DNA of 12,883 bases from Streptosporangiaceae bacterium (GCA_030052355.1 JASIGS010000133.1:1-12883); one strand, 5' to 3'. Numbered from the stretch's first letter, positions 1 to 7,237 are shown. Translations and numbers: made by a program. Notes: generated from the letters alone by a model not told the origin.

Positions 1-1
1 C

Positions 2-1186
2 TACTGGCCGCTGGTGCTCACCATGCTGACGCTCCTCGCGACAGCGGCGTCAGTTCCGCTCGGCGTGGCTGCGCGGCAGAGCGTGCTCGGGAACTCGATC
101 CAGAACCTCGTGACGAGCCTGCCGTACGCGGCCGTCGGGATCGTGGTGATCCGGAAGCTGCCGCTCAACCCGATCGGCTGGCTGCTCGCCGCGCTCGGGA
201 TCCTGTCGGTCGTCTCGACCGACGCGGGCTCGTATGCCCTGCTCGCGCACCGCCATGGAGCCGGGCTGCCGCTCGGCCTCGCCGCGGCCTGGCTCGACGA
301 GAGCTTCCGGCCCGCGGCGGTCCTGCTGCCGCTGGCCATCCTGCTGTTCCCGGATGGGCGGTTGCCGTCGCCGCGATGGCGGTGGGTGCTGCGGAGCTAT
401 CTCGCGTTCAGCGCCGCGTACGTGGCCGTGCTCGTCGCATCCGCGCTCTCCGCTGCGGCGGCCGGGCACGGCCTCCAGATCGACGCCTCCGGCGGCCTCA
501 CCGCGATCGATCAGCCGCGCGGCTGGTCGGAGGCCGTCCAGACCGCGGGGCTGTTGCTGTATGTGGCCGTCTGGGTGGTGTTCATCGCCCGGCAGGTGCT
601 GAGCTGGCGGACCGCAGACGGCAACCGGCGCCAGCAGTTCAAGTGGCTCATGGCCGGTGCGGCAGTCGCCATCGTGTCCCTGGCGACCAGCTTCATCGGC
701 GGCGCTGTGGACCCGAACGCGTCGGCGGCGGTGCGCAACGGCGTCGGGCCCGCGATCGGGGTGCTGGCAGCGGCGCTGCCGGTCTGCATGGGCGTGGCGA
801 TCCTGCGGTACCGGCTGTACGACATCGACCGGATCATCAGCCGCACCCTCGCTTACGCCCTCGTCACGGCCACCCTCGCCGGCCTGTACGCCGGGCTCGT
901 GCTCCTGGCTACCCAGGTGCTCGACCTGACCTCGCAGGTCGCCGTCGCCGCCGCCACCCTCGCCGCTGCGGCGTTGTTCAACCCGCTGCGCCGCCGGGTC
1001 CAACACCGGGTCGACCGCCGGTTCAACCGGGCCCGCTATGACGCCGACAACACCGTCGCCGCCTTCGCCGCGCGCCTCCAGGACGCCACCGACCCCGACG
1101 CGGTCCGTTCCGACCTCATCGGCACCGTCGACCACGCCCTCGAACCCGCCCAGCTCTCACTGTGGCTCGCAGGCGGCGCGCGATGA
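2..1186 (+). CDS. Multi-span membrane protein, sensor-kinase-like input half (5' end outside the window)
   Basis: The reading frame is open to the left edge, and the hydrophobic stretch around WPLVLTMLTLLATAA looks like a first membrane helix already under way. The true start is therefore probably upstream; in-frame GTG at 14 and ATG at 23 are possible but weaker starts. Several further hydrophobic segments follow. Between them lie motifs common in actinobacterial membrane sensor proteins: NPIGWLL, LLFPDGRLPSPRWRW, GNRRQQFKWL and RYRLYDIDRIISRTLAYAL. After the last helix pair comes a cytoplasmic linker (FNPLRRRVQHRVDRRFNRARYDAD) and a short tail. Related proteins often continue into a GAF or histidine kinase domain, but this one stops soon after EPAQLSLWL. 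The role is unknown; it could be a kinase-less sensor or a partner of a separate kinase. It converges on the CBS-domain gene, and that gene's open frame overlaps the last 151 bases. Confidence 0.8.
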   Translation, partial: YWPLVLTMLTLLATAASVPLGVAARQSVLGNSIQNLVTSLPYAAVGIVVIRKLPLNPIGWLLAALGILSVVSTDAGSYALLAHRHGAGLPLGLAAAWLDESFRPAAVLLPLAILLFPDGRLPSPRWRWVLRSYLAFSAAYVAVLVASALSAAAAGHGLQIDASGGLTAIDQPRGWSEAVQTAGLLLYVAVWVVFIARQVLSWRTADGNRRQQFKWLMAGAAVAIVSLATSFIGGAVDPNASAAVRNGVGPAIGVLAAALPVCMGVAILRYRLYDIDRIISRTLAYALVTATLAGLYAGLVLLATQVLDLTSQVAVAAATLAAAALFNPLRRRVQHRVDRRFNRARYDADNTVAAFAARLQDATDPDAVRSDLIGTVDHALEPAQLSLWLAGGAR

Positions 1187-1662
1187 CTGGCATGGCGGCG
1201 TCGCCCGCGGCCCAGGCTCACAGATAATGCTGATTCCCATCGCCGTGCACTCAGTTGTGAACGGGCACGGATGCCTTCGTCCGAGCAGTAGCCAGTCCCG
1301 TCCCTCTTCAGGCACAGCAGACCGAGCAGCCGGCCGGAGTCATCAATGACCGCCAGCCGGCGCCGCCGATCCCGCAGCAGCCTCGCGGTGACAGGGCGGA
1401 GCGGTTCCGCGGGCCCGGCGGTACGGCCGCTGAGCGTGCCCAGCGTCGCGACGGGCGGGGAACCGGACCTCGCTGTCGCGAGGTCCGGCCGCTCGATGGT
1501 CGTGATCAGCAGCCCTTCTGGCGCCACGATCAGGGCCATGTGGAGGTGGTCGTCGTCGAAGAAGGCCCGGATCTCCTCCAGCCCGGAGTCGGGACCGTGC
1601 GTCCTGGGCTGCGTGACCATTGCGTCGGCAACCCGCTGTCCGACCGCGGTGGCCGCGGTCAC
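1036..1662 (-). CDS. CBS-domain protein, translationally coupled to the upstream oxidoreductase; 3' end doubtful
   Basis: The GTG start at 1662-1660 overlaps the TGA of the oxidoreductase gene as GTGA, the usual sign of translational coupling. Residues about 10-125 form a pair of CBS motifs: VADAMVTQPRTHGPDSGLEEIRAFFDDDHLHMALIV with LLITTIERPDL, then LGTLSGR with RRLAVIDDSGRLLGLLCLKR. A tail GYCSDEGIRAR (about 124-134), typical of small actinobacterial CBS proteins, follows. CBS pairs generally bind adenine nucleotides or related ligands, so a regulatory role for the neighbouring enzyme is plausible but inferred. Such proteins usually end shortly after this tail. Here the frame runs another 65 or so Arg/Ser/Ala-rich residues, antisense to the 3' end of the membrane protein gene. 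That looks like out-of-frame translation. A one-base shift near 1245 would end the protein at a TGA at 1220-1218. The domain is secure, the C-terminus is not. Confidence 0.75.
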   Translation of the reverse strand: MTAATAVGQRVADAMVTQPRTHGPDSGLEEIRAFFDDDHLHMALIVAPEGLLITTIERPDLATARSGSPPVATLGTLSGRTAGPAEPLRPVTARLLRDRRRRLAVIDDSGRLLGLLCLKRDGTGYCSDEGIRARSQLSARRWESALSVSLGRGRRRHASHRAPPASHSESWAGSRAWSTVPMRSERTASGSVASWRRAAKAATVLSAS

Positions 1663-4028
1663 TGGCCTGTTCCTGCCGAACGAGCCGGGGTGACCTCGAC
1701 TTCGAGATGCTTGGTGGCGGGCTGCCCGGTCTCGGCGCTGTAGTCGGCTATGCCGCACAGGACATTCAGTTCCGGCATGTATCCCGCCGCGCAGCCGCGC
1801 GGGACGTCGTACTGGACCGCCCGGTAACCGTAGACGGTCCGCGTGCTCCCGTCCTTGCTGAAGCTGGTGACGTCGACCAGGTCGAACTCGGCAAGACCGC
1901 GGTCGCGCATATCGCCGTCGTTCATGAAGACAACGGTGCGCAGGCCCTTCAGCCCGCGGTACCGGTCATCGTTGGAGTAGATGGTGGTGTTGAACTGATC
2001 GTGCGAGCGGACGGTGGCGAGCATCAGCCGTCCCTGGCCGGGTTCGACGTCGCCGGGCAGAGGGGCAAGCCCGAACTCGGCGCGGCCCGAGGCCGTGAGG
2101 AATCCGCGCTCACGAGCGGGCTGGCTGAGGCGGAAGCCGTGCGGGCGGCGCACCCGCTCGTTGAAGTCCTCGAACCCGTCAAGCACCTGCGCCATCGTGT
2201 CGCGTATCCGGTCGTAGTCCTCGACGTACCACTGCCAGGGCGTACGGCTGCCGGGCAGGGTGGCCTGAGCCATCCCGGCCAGGATCGCGCACTCCGATCT
2301 CAGCCGTGAAGAGACGGGCTCCTTCATCCCGCGAGAGCTGTGCACCATCGACATCGCGTCCTCGACGCTGACTGCCTGGTCGCCGCCGGCCTGGCGGTCC
2401 CTGTCGGTCCGCGCCAGGCAGGGCAGGATGAGCGCCTGGTCTCCGTGAACGATGTGACTGCGGTTCAGCTTGGTCGCGACATGCACGGTCAGCAGGCAGT
2501 TGCGCAGCGCCTCGAATGTATAGGGGGTATCCGGTGCCGCCAGTGCCAGGTTGCCGCCGAGGCTGACGAGCACCTTGACCCTGCCGTCGTGCATCGCCCT
2601 GATGGTGTCGACCACGTCGAGCCCGTGTGCGCGCGGCGGATCGATATGGCACACCTCGGCGAGCCGGTCGAGGAACTGGCTGTCGGGGCGGTGGTTGATG
2701 CCGCACGTGCGGTTGCCCTGCACGTTGCTGTGGCCGCGGACCGGGCACGGCCCGGCTCCTTCCCGCCCGATGTTGCCGCGCAGCAGCAGGACGTTCACGA
2801 TCTCCCTGACCGTGTCCGCGCCGTGCTCATGCTGCGTCACGCCCAGGCACCAGGCGATGATTACCCGTTCCCGCTTCAGGTAGGAATCGGCGAGGTCCCG
2901 TATTGCCGGTTCCGCCACGCCGGACGCCTTCTCGACGTCGCTCCACGGGGTGGTCTCGCACAGCGCCCGGTATTCCCCGAGGCCGTGCGTGTAGGCCTCG
3001 AGGAATTCTCCGTCGAGCACCGCCGGCTCAGCTGAGGCCGCCTCAAATACAGCCTTGGCCACCCCGCGCATCAGGGCCATGTCCCCGCCTATCCGGACCT
3101 GCACGTTCATCGTGCCGATATTGGTGGTCCGGAATGTTGCCATATCGACCATCTCATGCGGCACAATCGTCCGCCGCGACGCGGCCTCAATCAGCGGGTT
3201 GATGTGCACCAGCGCGGCACCCCGCCGATCCGCCTCCGCCAGCCACGTCAGCATCCGCGGTGCGTTCGTCGCGGCATTGTCACCCATCAGCCAGATCGCG
3301 TCGGCCTGCTCCCAGTCACGCAGGTCAACCGTGCCCTTGCCGGTACCGAGCGCGGCTGTCAGGGCATAACCGCTGGCCTCGTGGCACATGTTCGAGCAAT
3401 CGGGCAGGTTATTGGTCCCGAACTCCCGCACCCACAACTGATACAGGAACGTCGCCTCGTTGCTCAGGCGGCCGGAGGTGTAGAAGGCGGCATCGTCCGG
3501 GCTGTCCAGCCCCTGCAGCGCACTGCCCGCCAGGCGGAACGCTTCCTCCCACGAGACCGGCACATACCGGTCGCTCGCCGTGTCGTACCGCATCGGCTCA
3601 GCCAGCCGCCCGGCGTCCTCGAGGTCGTAGTCACTCCAGCCCGCGAGTTCGCTGACGGTGTGGGCAGCGAAGAAGTCACTGCCTACCTGCTTGGGGGTCA
3701 GCTCCCACTCTGCATGCTTGACCCCGTTCTCGCAGATATCCAGGTGCAGCCCGGCGGGGTCATCCGGCCACGCGCACCCGGGGCAGTCGAAACCCCCGTC
3801 TTCCTGGTTCATCACGAACAGCGCGCGAATGCCCTCTGCGGGCGCGTCTCTGGTCTCGAGCACGTGCGCGACGCTTCTGGCAGCGCCCCAGCCGGCCGCC
3901 GGATGGTGATATTCGTGACGTGAGAAGCCGCCGTGAGGAGCCGGCCCGCGGCCCAGCGCCGCGGTCCCGGGGACCGAGCCCAGCATCTGTTCTGCGCGCT
4001 GGCTGTTCTCACCATCCGCTGAAGACAT
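1659..4028 (-). CDS. FdhF/YdeP family molybdopterin-dependent oxidoreductase
   Basis: A 789-residue molybdopterin oxidoreductase alpha-type subunit. The ATG at 4028 is chosen because AGGAG sits 7 bases upstream; an in-frame ATG at 4085 would add 19 residues without family character. Near the N-terminus are CPGCAWPDD (Cys82, Cys85) and DICENGVK (Cys99), the signature of the YdeP-like branch of formate dehydrogenase relatives. NLPDCSNMCHEASG (Cys211, Cys215) lies where the family's molybdenum ligand is expected. Further motifs are WLMGDNAATNAPRML, HINPLIEAA, VRIGGDMALM, GVTQHEHG, RGNIGREGAGPCPVRGHSNVQGNRT and a C-terminal cofactor-binding lobe with RSHDQFNTTIYSNDDRYRG. No secretion signal is seen, so the enzyme is probably cytoplasmic. 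Despite the common label 'formate dehydrogenase', the substrate of this branch is not firmly known; E. coli YdeP is linked to acid resistance. The divergent fdhD supports a bis-MGD enzyme needing cofactor sulfuration. Confidence 0.93.
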   Translation of the reverse strand: MSSADGENSQRAEQMLGSVPGTAALGRGPAPHGGFSRHEYHHPAAGWGAARSVAHVLETRDAPAEGIRALFVMNQEDGGFDCPGCAWPDDPAGLHLDICENGVKHAEWELTPKQVGSDFFAAHTVSELAGWSDYDLEDAGRLAEPMRYDTASDRYVPVSWEEAFRLAGSALQGLDSPDDAAFYTSGRLSNEATFLYQLWVREFGTNNLPDCSNMCHEASGYALTAALGTGKGTVDLRDWEQADAIWLMGDNAATNAPRMLTWLAEADRRGAALVHINPLIEAASRRTIVPHEMVDMATFRTTNIGTMNVQVRIGGDMALMRGVAKAVFEAASAEPAVLDGEFLEAYTHGLGEYRALCETTPWSDVEKASGVAEPAIRDLADSYLKRERVIIAWCLGVTQHEHGADTVREIVNVLLLRGNIGREGAGPCPVRGHSNVQGNRTCGINHRPDSQFLDRLAEVCHIDPPRAHGLDVVDTIRAMHDGRVKVLVSLGGNLALAAPDTPYTFEALRNCLLTVHVATKLNRSHIVHGDQALILPCLARTDRDRQAGGDQAVSVEDAMSMVHSSRGMKEPVSSRLRSECAILAGMAQATLPGSRTPWQWYVEDYDRIRDTMAQVLDGFEDFNERVRRPHGFRLSQPARERGFLTASGRAEFGLAPLPGDVEPGQGRLMLATVRSHDQFNTTIYSNDDRYRGLKGLRTVVFMNDGDMRDRGLAEFDLVDVTSFSKDGSTRTVYGYRAVQYDVPRGCAAGYMPELNVLCGIADYSAETGQPATKHLEVEVTPARSAGTGQ

Positions 4029-4050
4029 CACGACTCTCCTGGGCGTCGTG
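4029..4050 (-). promoter_or_regulatory. Hairpin carrying the SD of the oxidoreductase gene in its loop
   Basis: Perfect 6-base arms, CACGAC at 4029-4034 and GTCGTG at 4045-4050, enclose a 10-base loop. On the minus strand the loop contains the AGGAG Shine-Dalgarno site, complementary to 4036-4040, and the ATG start follows the stem directly. The repeat and the SD are visible. Whether the stem forms in mRNA and controls translation, or the repeat is a protein-binding operator, is inference. Confidence 0.45.
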
Positions 4051-4298
4051 GGGCCAACCGATCTTCCCCGACCGTGGTCTGTCACCCTGGGCCGGCAGTC
4101 GCGCGATCCCCCGCTGCCGAATTCATGGGCGTGTGTACCCCAGGCGCTTCGTGATCACACCGGCGCCACGACGCCCAGCACCGGCACCGCCGTCGCCCGC
4201 AGCCGTCCCGCTGCGTGTACCGCGGCGGCGGCCCGGGTACGCATCTCTGCGCCTGTAACGGTTTCCAGAGGTACGTAGGGCAAATGCGCACAAATAAG
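4051..4298. promoter_or_regulatory. Divergent intergenic region between oxidoreductase and MFS genes
   Basis: About 310 non-coding bases separate the two divergent start codons, and this central part should hold the promoters for both arms. An 8-base palindrome GTGATCAC lies at 4151-4158, and an imperfect inverted pair, gcgtgtacc and gggtacgc, lies at about 4213-4242; either could be an operator. I cannot assign confident -35/-10 boxes. Frames open across this stretch lack codon structure or family character, so I call no gene here. Confidence 0.4.
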
Positions 4299-4334
4299 CA
4301 GCGGCTGCCCTGCCTGACGGCCGGCCGCTGGAGG
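4299..4334 (+). promoter_or_regulatory. Hairpin abutting the SD of the MFS gene
   Basis: CAGCGGC at 4299-4305 pairs perfectly with GCCGCTG at 4324-4330. The last base of the stem is the first G of the Shine-Dalgarno site GGAGG (4330-4334), which lies 5 bases ahead of the ATG at 4340. A folded stem would sit right beside the ribosome binding site. The SD firmly decides the start; the control role of the stem is speculative. Confidence 0.4.
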
Positions 4335-4339
4335 TCAGC

Positions 4340-5623
4340 ATGAACCGTAACCCAGGCCCGCCTCAGACACTGGCACGCCGGACGGGCGTGACGGCGCCCG
4401 ACGAGTCCTGCGCCGATTGCCTGAAAGAGACTGGGGCCCCTGCCCGCCGCCTGGCGATCGGCCGGCCGGTCGCCTTCTGGATCGTTGCCTACCTGTTCGC
4501 CGCGACCATGCTCGGGACGACGCTGCCCACGCCGCTCTATGTCATCTTTCAGGCTCAGTGGCACTTCTCCTCGGGAATCACCACGGTCATCTTCGCGTCC
4601 TACGCGGTCGGCGTGCTGGCGGCACTGCTGCTAGCCGGCCATTCCTCAGACCACGTGGGAAGGCGGCCGGTGCTGTTCGCGGCGCTGGCGTTCAGCGCGG
4701 TCAGCACCGTGGTGTTCATCCTGTCGCCGGCCGTCGGCTGGCTGTTCGTCGGACGGGTGCTGTCCGGGATATCCGCTGGGCTGGTGACCGGCACGGCCAC
4801 CGCGGCGCTGACTGACATCTACAGCGGGCGGTCGCCGCGGCGTCCCTCGATGGTCGCCACCGCGGCGAATATGGGCGGCCTCGGCCTCGGCCCGTTGATC
4901 GCCGGCTTGTTCGCCCAGTTCGGCCCCGATCCGACGGTGCTGGTGTTCGAGGTCTACCTGGCCGTGCTGGCCGCCGCGGCCATCGGCCTGGCCTTCGTGC
5001 CCGAGACCGTAACTGACCGGCAGAAGCTGAGCCTGCGTTTCGCCGGATTTGGCATACCACCTGCTGGCCGGAGCGAGTTCATCGCCGCCGGCGTGGCGGG
5101 ATTCGCCGCGTTCTCCCTGCTCGGCATGTTCACCGCGTTGGCCCCGAGCTTCCTCGGCGATGTCCTGCACGAGCACAGCCATGCCGTCGGCGGCGCGGTG
5201 GTGTTCGCCCTCTTCGGGACGGCTGCCGCTACCCAGCTCCTGCTCGCCCGGTGCCCGTCCCGGACCGTCATCGTATTCGGGCTGACCGTGTTCCTGGCCG
5301 GCCTGGCCCTCGTCGTCGCCGGGTTGTCGCAGGCATCGCTGGCCCTGTTCCTGACCGGGACCATTGTCAGCGGTGTGGCAGTAGGCGCGGTCTTCATCGG
5401 CAGCCTGTCGACCGCCAACCGGCTGGCGCCCGCCGAGATCCGCGGGCGGGTGGTGTCCACCTACTTCGTGTTCGCGTACGTGGGCCTCACCATCCCGGTC
5501 ATCGGAGTCGGCATCGCCTCGCAGTACGAGGGCGACTTCCGGGCCGTCCTGGTGTGCGCGATCGTGCTCGCGGCGCTCAGCGCCGTCTCGATGGTGGGCA
5601 TCCAGCGGGCCCGCGCTCGGTAG
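4340..5623 (+). CDS. MFS transporter (drug:H+ antiporter-like, 12 helices)
   Basis: A 427-residue integral membrane carrier of the major facilitator superfamily. The ATG at 4340 follows GGAGG by 5 bases. Helix 1 begins near residue 43 (VAFWIVAYLFAATMLGTTLPTPLYVIF). The loop between helices 2 and 3 carries motif A, GHSSDHVGRRP, at about 100-110, and helix 4 carries the motif B-like FVGRVLSGISAGLVTG with Arg139. Hydrophobic segments continue to the C-terminus in the usual 6+6 pattern around a central loop (ETVTDRQKLSLRFAGFG). The substrate cannot be read from sequence. Position between the oxidoreductase and fdhD, and probable co-transcription with fdhD (22-base gap), suggest it moves a substrate or product of the oxidoreductase, or exports a toxic compound. 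The roughly 40-residue hydrophilic N-terminus contains a CxxC pair (Cys24, Cys27), which is unusual for this family. Confidence 0.92.
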   Translation: MNRNPGPPQTLARRTGVTAPDESCADCLKETGAPARRLAIGRPVAFWIVAYLFAATMLGTTLPTPLYVIFQAQWHFSSGITTVIFASYAVGVLAALLLAGHSSDHVGRRPVLFAALAFSAVSTVVFILSPAVGWLFVGRVLSGISAGLVTGTATAALTDIYSGRSPRRPSMVATAANMGGLGLGPLIAGLFAQFGPDPTVLVFEVYLAVLAAAAIGLAFVPETVTDRQKLSLRFAGFGIPPAGRSEFIAAGVAGFAAFSLLGMFTALAPSFLGDVLHEHSHAVGGAVVFALFGTAAATQLLLARCPSRTVIVFGLTVFLAGLALVVAGLSQASLALFLTGTIVSGVAVGAVFIGSLSTANRLAPAEIRGRVVSTYFVFAYVGLTIPVIGVGIASQYEGDFRAVLVCAIVLAALSAVSMVGIQRARAR

Positions 5624-5632
5624 CGCGGCGAC

Positions 5633-5648
5633 AGGAGGAAGGCATTTG
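5633..5648 (+). promoter_or_regulatory. Strong SD and TTG start of fdhD
   Basis: AGGAGG at 5633-5638 lies 7 bases before a TTG at 5646. No ATG or GTG is better placed, so TTG is taken as the start. The site lies in the 22-base gap after the MFS stop codon, so fdhD probably shares the MFS transcript while having its own ribosome binding site. Confidence 0.7.
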
Positions 5649-6488
5649 AGCGCGCGAACCGTCCGGCGGCGCGTGGTCCGCATCACGCTGGCAGGCAACA
5701 CGGACCCGACCAGGGAACGGGCCGACCTGCTCGCCGCCGAGGAACCGCTCGGCATCAGGATTGACGGTCAGGCCGTCAGCCTGACCATGCGCACACCCGG
5801 TGACGACATCGACCTGGCTGCGGGGTTCCTGATGAGCGAGGGCTACATCGTGAAAGCCGCGGACATCACCTCGATCAGGATCTGCACCGGCGAGCGCTGC
5901 GGGCACGACGACCACGACGGCGCTGGCAACATCGCGGACGTCGCGCTGCAGACCGGCGTGCTCGCGCGACCCGAGCTGCAACGGAACTTCCTCACCACCA
6001 GCGCCTGCGGCGTGTGCGGGAAGACCAGTGTTTCCCAGCTCCGGGTGCGCAGCCAGTTTGACCTGTTCGCCGACCACGCGACCGTGACCCCGCGCGTGCT
6101 GGCCGGGCTGCCGGACGCGCTGCGCCGCGCGCAGCGCGTATTCGACCAGACCGGCGGCTTGCACGCCGCCGGCCTGTTCAGCACCGACGGCGACCTGCTG
6201 GCCGTGCGCGAGGACGTGGGCCGGCACAACGCCGTCGACAAGGTGGTCGGGCACGCGGTGCGGGCGGGCACGCTGCCTTTGTCCGGCCGCATCCTGCTGG
6301 TCAGCGGCCGCGCGTCCTTCGAGCTGGTGCAGAAGGCCGTGCTGGCCGGCATCCCGGTACTCGCCGCGGTGTCAGCACCGTCGTCGCTCGCGGCCGAGCT
6401 CGCGCAAGACGCCGGCCTCACGCTCGTCGGCTTCCTGCGCGGCGGCTCGATGAACGTCTACGCGTGCGCCGGGCGGATCGCCGGCTGA
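5646..6488 (+). CDS. fdhD: Formate dehydrogenase accessory sulfurtransferase FdhD
   Basis: A 280-residue FdhD homologue of normal length. FdhD takes sulfur from an IscS-type cysteine desulfurase and passes it to the molybdenum cofactor of formate dehydrogenase-type enzymes, which are inactive without it. Diagnostic features are EEPLGIRIDG, TPGDDIDLAAGFLMSEG, TTSACGVCGKTS with the sulfur-carrying Cys121 and Cys124 (same numbers as in the E. coli protein), and LLAVREDVGRHNAVDKVVG. The C-terminal part (ILLVSGRASFELVQKAVLAGIPVLAAVSAPSSLA) is also conserved. It is a cytoplasmic protein. The likely client is the divergent FdhF/YdeP-type enzyme, which is inference from position. Its last 31 bases overlap the end of the convergent methyltransferase gene. 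Confidence 0.97.
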   Translation: MSARTVRRRVVRITLAGNTDPTRERADLLAAEEPLGIRIDGQAVSLTMRTPGDDIDLAAGFLMSEGYIVKAADITSIRICTGERCGHDDHDGAGNIADVALQTGVLARPELQRNFLTTSACGVCGKTSVSQLRVRSQFDLFADHATVTPRVLAGLPDALRRAQRVFDQTGGLHAAGLFSTDGDLLAVREDVGRHNAVDKVVGHAVRAGTLPLSGRILLVSGRASFELVQKAVLAGIPVLAAVSAPSSLAAELAQDAGLTLVGFLRGGSMNVYACAGRIAG

Positions 6489-7204
6489 CCCTCTGGTCGG
6501 CCGAGCAAGCGCCAGCGGAGCGTCAGGACCTCGGCCACCTCGCCGTAAGCCGGACTCTCGGCGACTACGTCGGCGGATGCCTCGGGTTCCCGGGCGGCGT
6601 CGAGCGCGAAGCCGGCGTCCAGGAAGTCGTTGAGGATGGTGCTGAGCATGCGGTGATGCCAGCCGATCGCGCCGAACAGCCGCGACCGGTCCTCGTGCCA
6701 CCAGCGTCCTTCCTCGAAGTAACGGCTCACAAGCCTGACCGGCCGGCCATCGCGTTCACCGTTGGTCGCCCGGGGCGGCTCGAAGCACGGGTGCAGTGCG
6801 GCTACCACGAGCCAGCCGTTGCGCTTGAGCACCCTGGAGGCAGCCGCGAGTACCGTACCGAGGTCATCGAAGTCGGTCAGCGCCAAGCAGCAGGTCGCAC
6901 CGTCAAAGCTCGCATCAGGGAGCGACGACAGCGCCTGCGCGTCCTCGGTGAGATAGCGGACATGCGGCTCGCCGCCGCGCTCGCTGGCGATGCGGATCAG
7001 CTCCGGCGACCGGTCCACGCCCACGACCACGGGAAACCGCCGCCCGAGTTCTCGCGTCAGGGCGCCCTGGCCGCAGGCGATGTCGAGGACGGCGTTGCCC
7101 TCCGCGCACAGCCTCAGGATCGACGGAACGGCGACCCGGTGAATGCAGGAGACGCCGACGAACTCGTCGTAGTCCGTGGCGATGGCGTCATAGCTCACGA
7201 ACAC
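6458..7204 (-). CDS. Class I SAM-dependent methyltransferase
   Basis: A 248-residue methyltransferase with a Rossmann core. Motif I is AVLDIACGQGALTREL (about 38-53), with the acidic residue at the end of strand 2 in VVVGVDRSPELIRIA (Asp64). Motif II/III-like VRYLTEDAQALSSLPDASFDGATCCLALTDFDD follows, then VLKRNGWLVVAALHPCFEPP. The YDAIATDYDEF opening is typical of small-molecule or ubiquinone/tRNA-type methyltransferases, but the substrate is unknown. The GTG at 7204 is used; no strong SD is seen, and a GTG two codons later is equally possible. The gene converges on fdhD with a 31-base overlap. The upstream gene on the same strand is 62 bases away behind a terminator-like hairpin, so it probably has its own promoter. 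Confidence 0.88.
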   Translation of the reverse strand: MFVSYDAIATDYDEFVGVSCIHRVAVPSILRLCAEGNAVLDIACGQGALTRELGRRFPVVVGVDRSPELIRIASERGGEPHVRYLTEDAQALSSLPDASFDGATCCLALTDFDDLGTVLAAASRVLKRNGWLVVAALHPCFEPPRATNGERDGRPVRLVSRYFEEGRWWHEDRSRLFGAIGWHHRMLSTILNDFLDAGFALDAAREPEASADVVAESPAYGEVAEVLTLRWRLLGRPEGQPAIRPAHA

Positions 7205-7214
7205 AGCTTCGCAT

Positions 7215-7237
7215 GAGAAATGACGGTGCCGCCGTCA
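7215..7237 (-). terminator. Candidate intrinsic terminator after the mycothiol-type gene
   Basis: Perfect arms TGACGG (7221-7226) and CCGTCA (7232-7237) enclose a 5-base loop. On the minus strand the stem is followed by TTTCTC. It lies 30 bases past the TAG of the mycothiol-type gene and before the methyltransferase start, so it would separate the two leftward genes. The T-run is short. Confidence 0.45.

Noticed and set aside
50..1135. Long open frame on the minus strand opposite the membrane protein gene
   Set aside because: It is rich in Arg, Gly, Asp and His with no family motifs, as expected of antisense translation of high-GC coding DNA. The plus-strand protein has clear motifs.
1620..2309. 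Plus-strand open frame opposite the oxidoreductase gene
   Set aside because: Shadow of the oxidoreductase, which has conserved motifs through this whole stretch.
4082..4564. Minus-strand open frame spanning the divergent region and the MFS start
   Set aside because: Arg-rich, low-complexity translation with no recognisable motifs; it overlaps the well-supported MFS start and the intergenic hairpin.
6464..7216. Plus-strand open frame as long as the methyltransferase
   Set aside because: The minus-strand frame carries all the methyltransferase motifs, while this one has none and would overlap fdhD.
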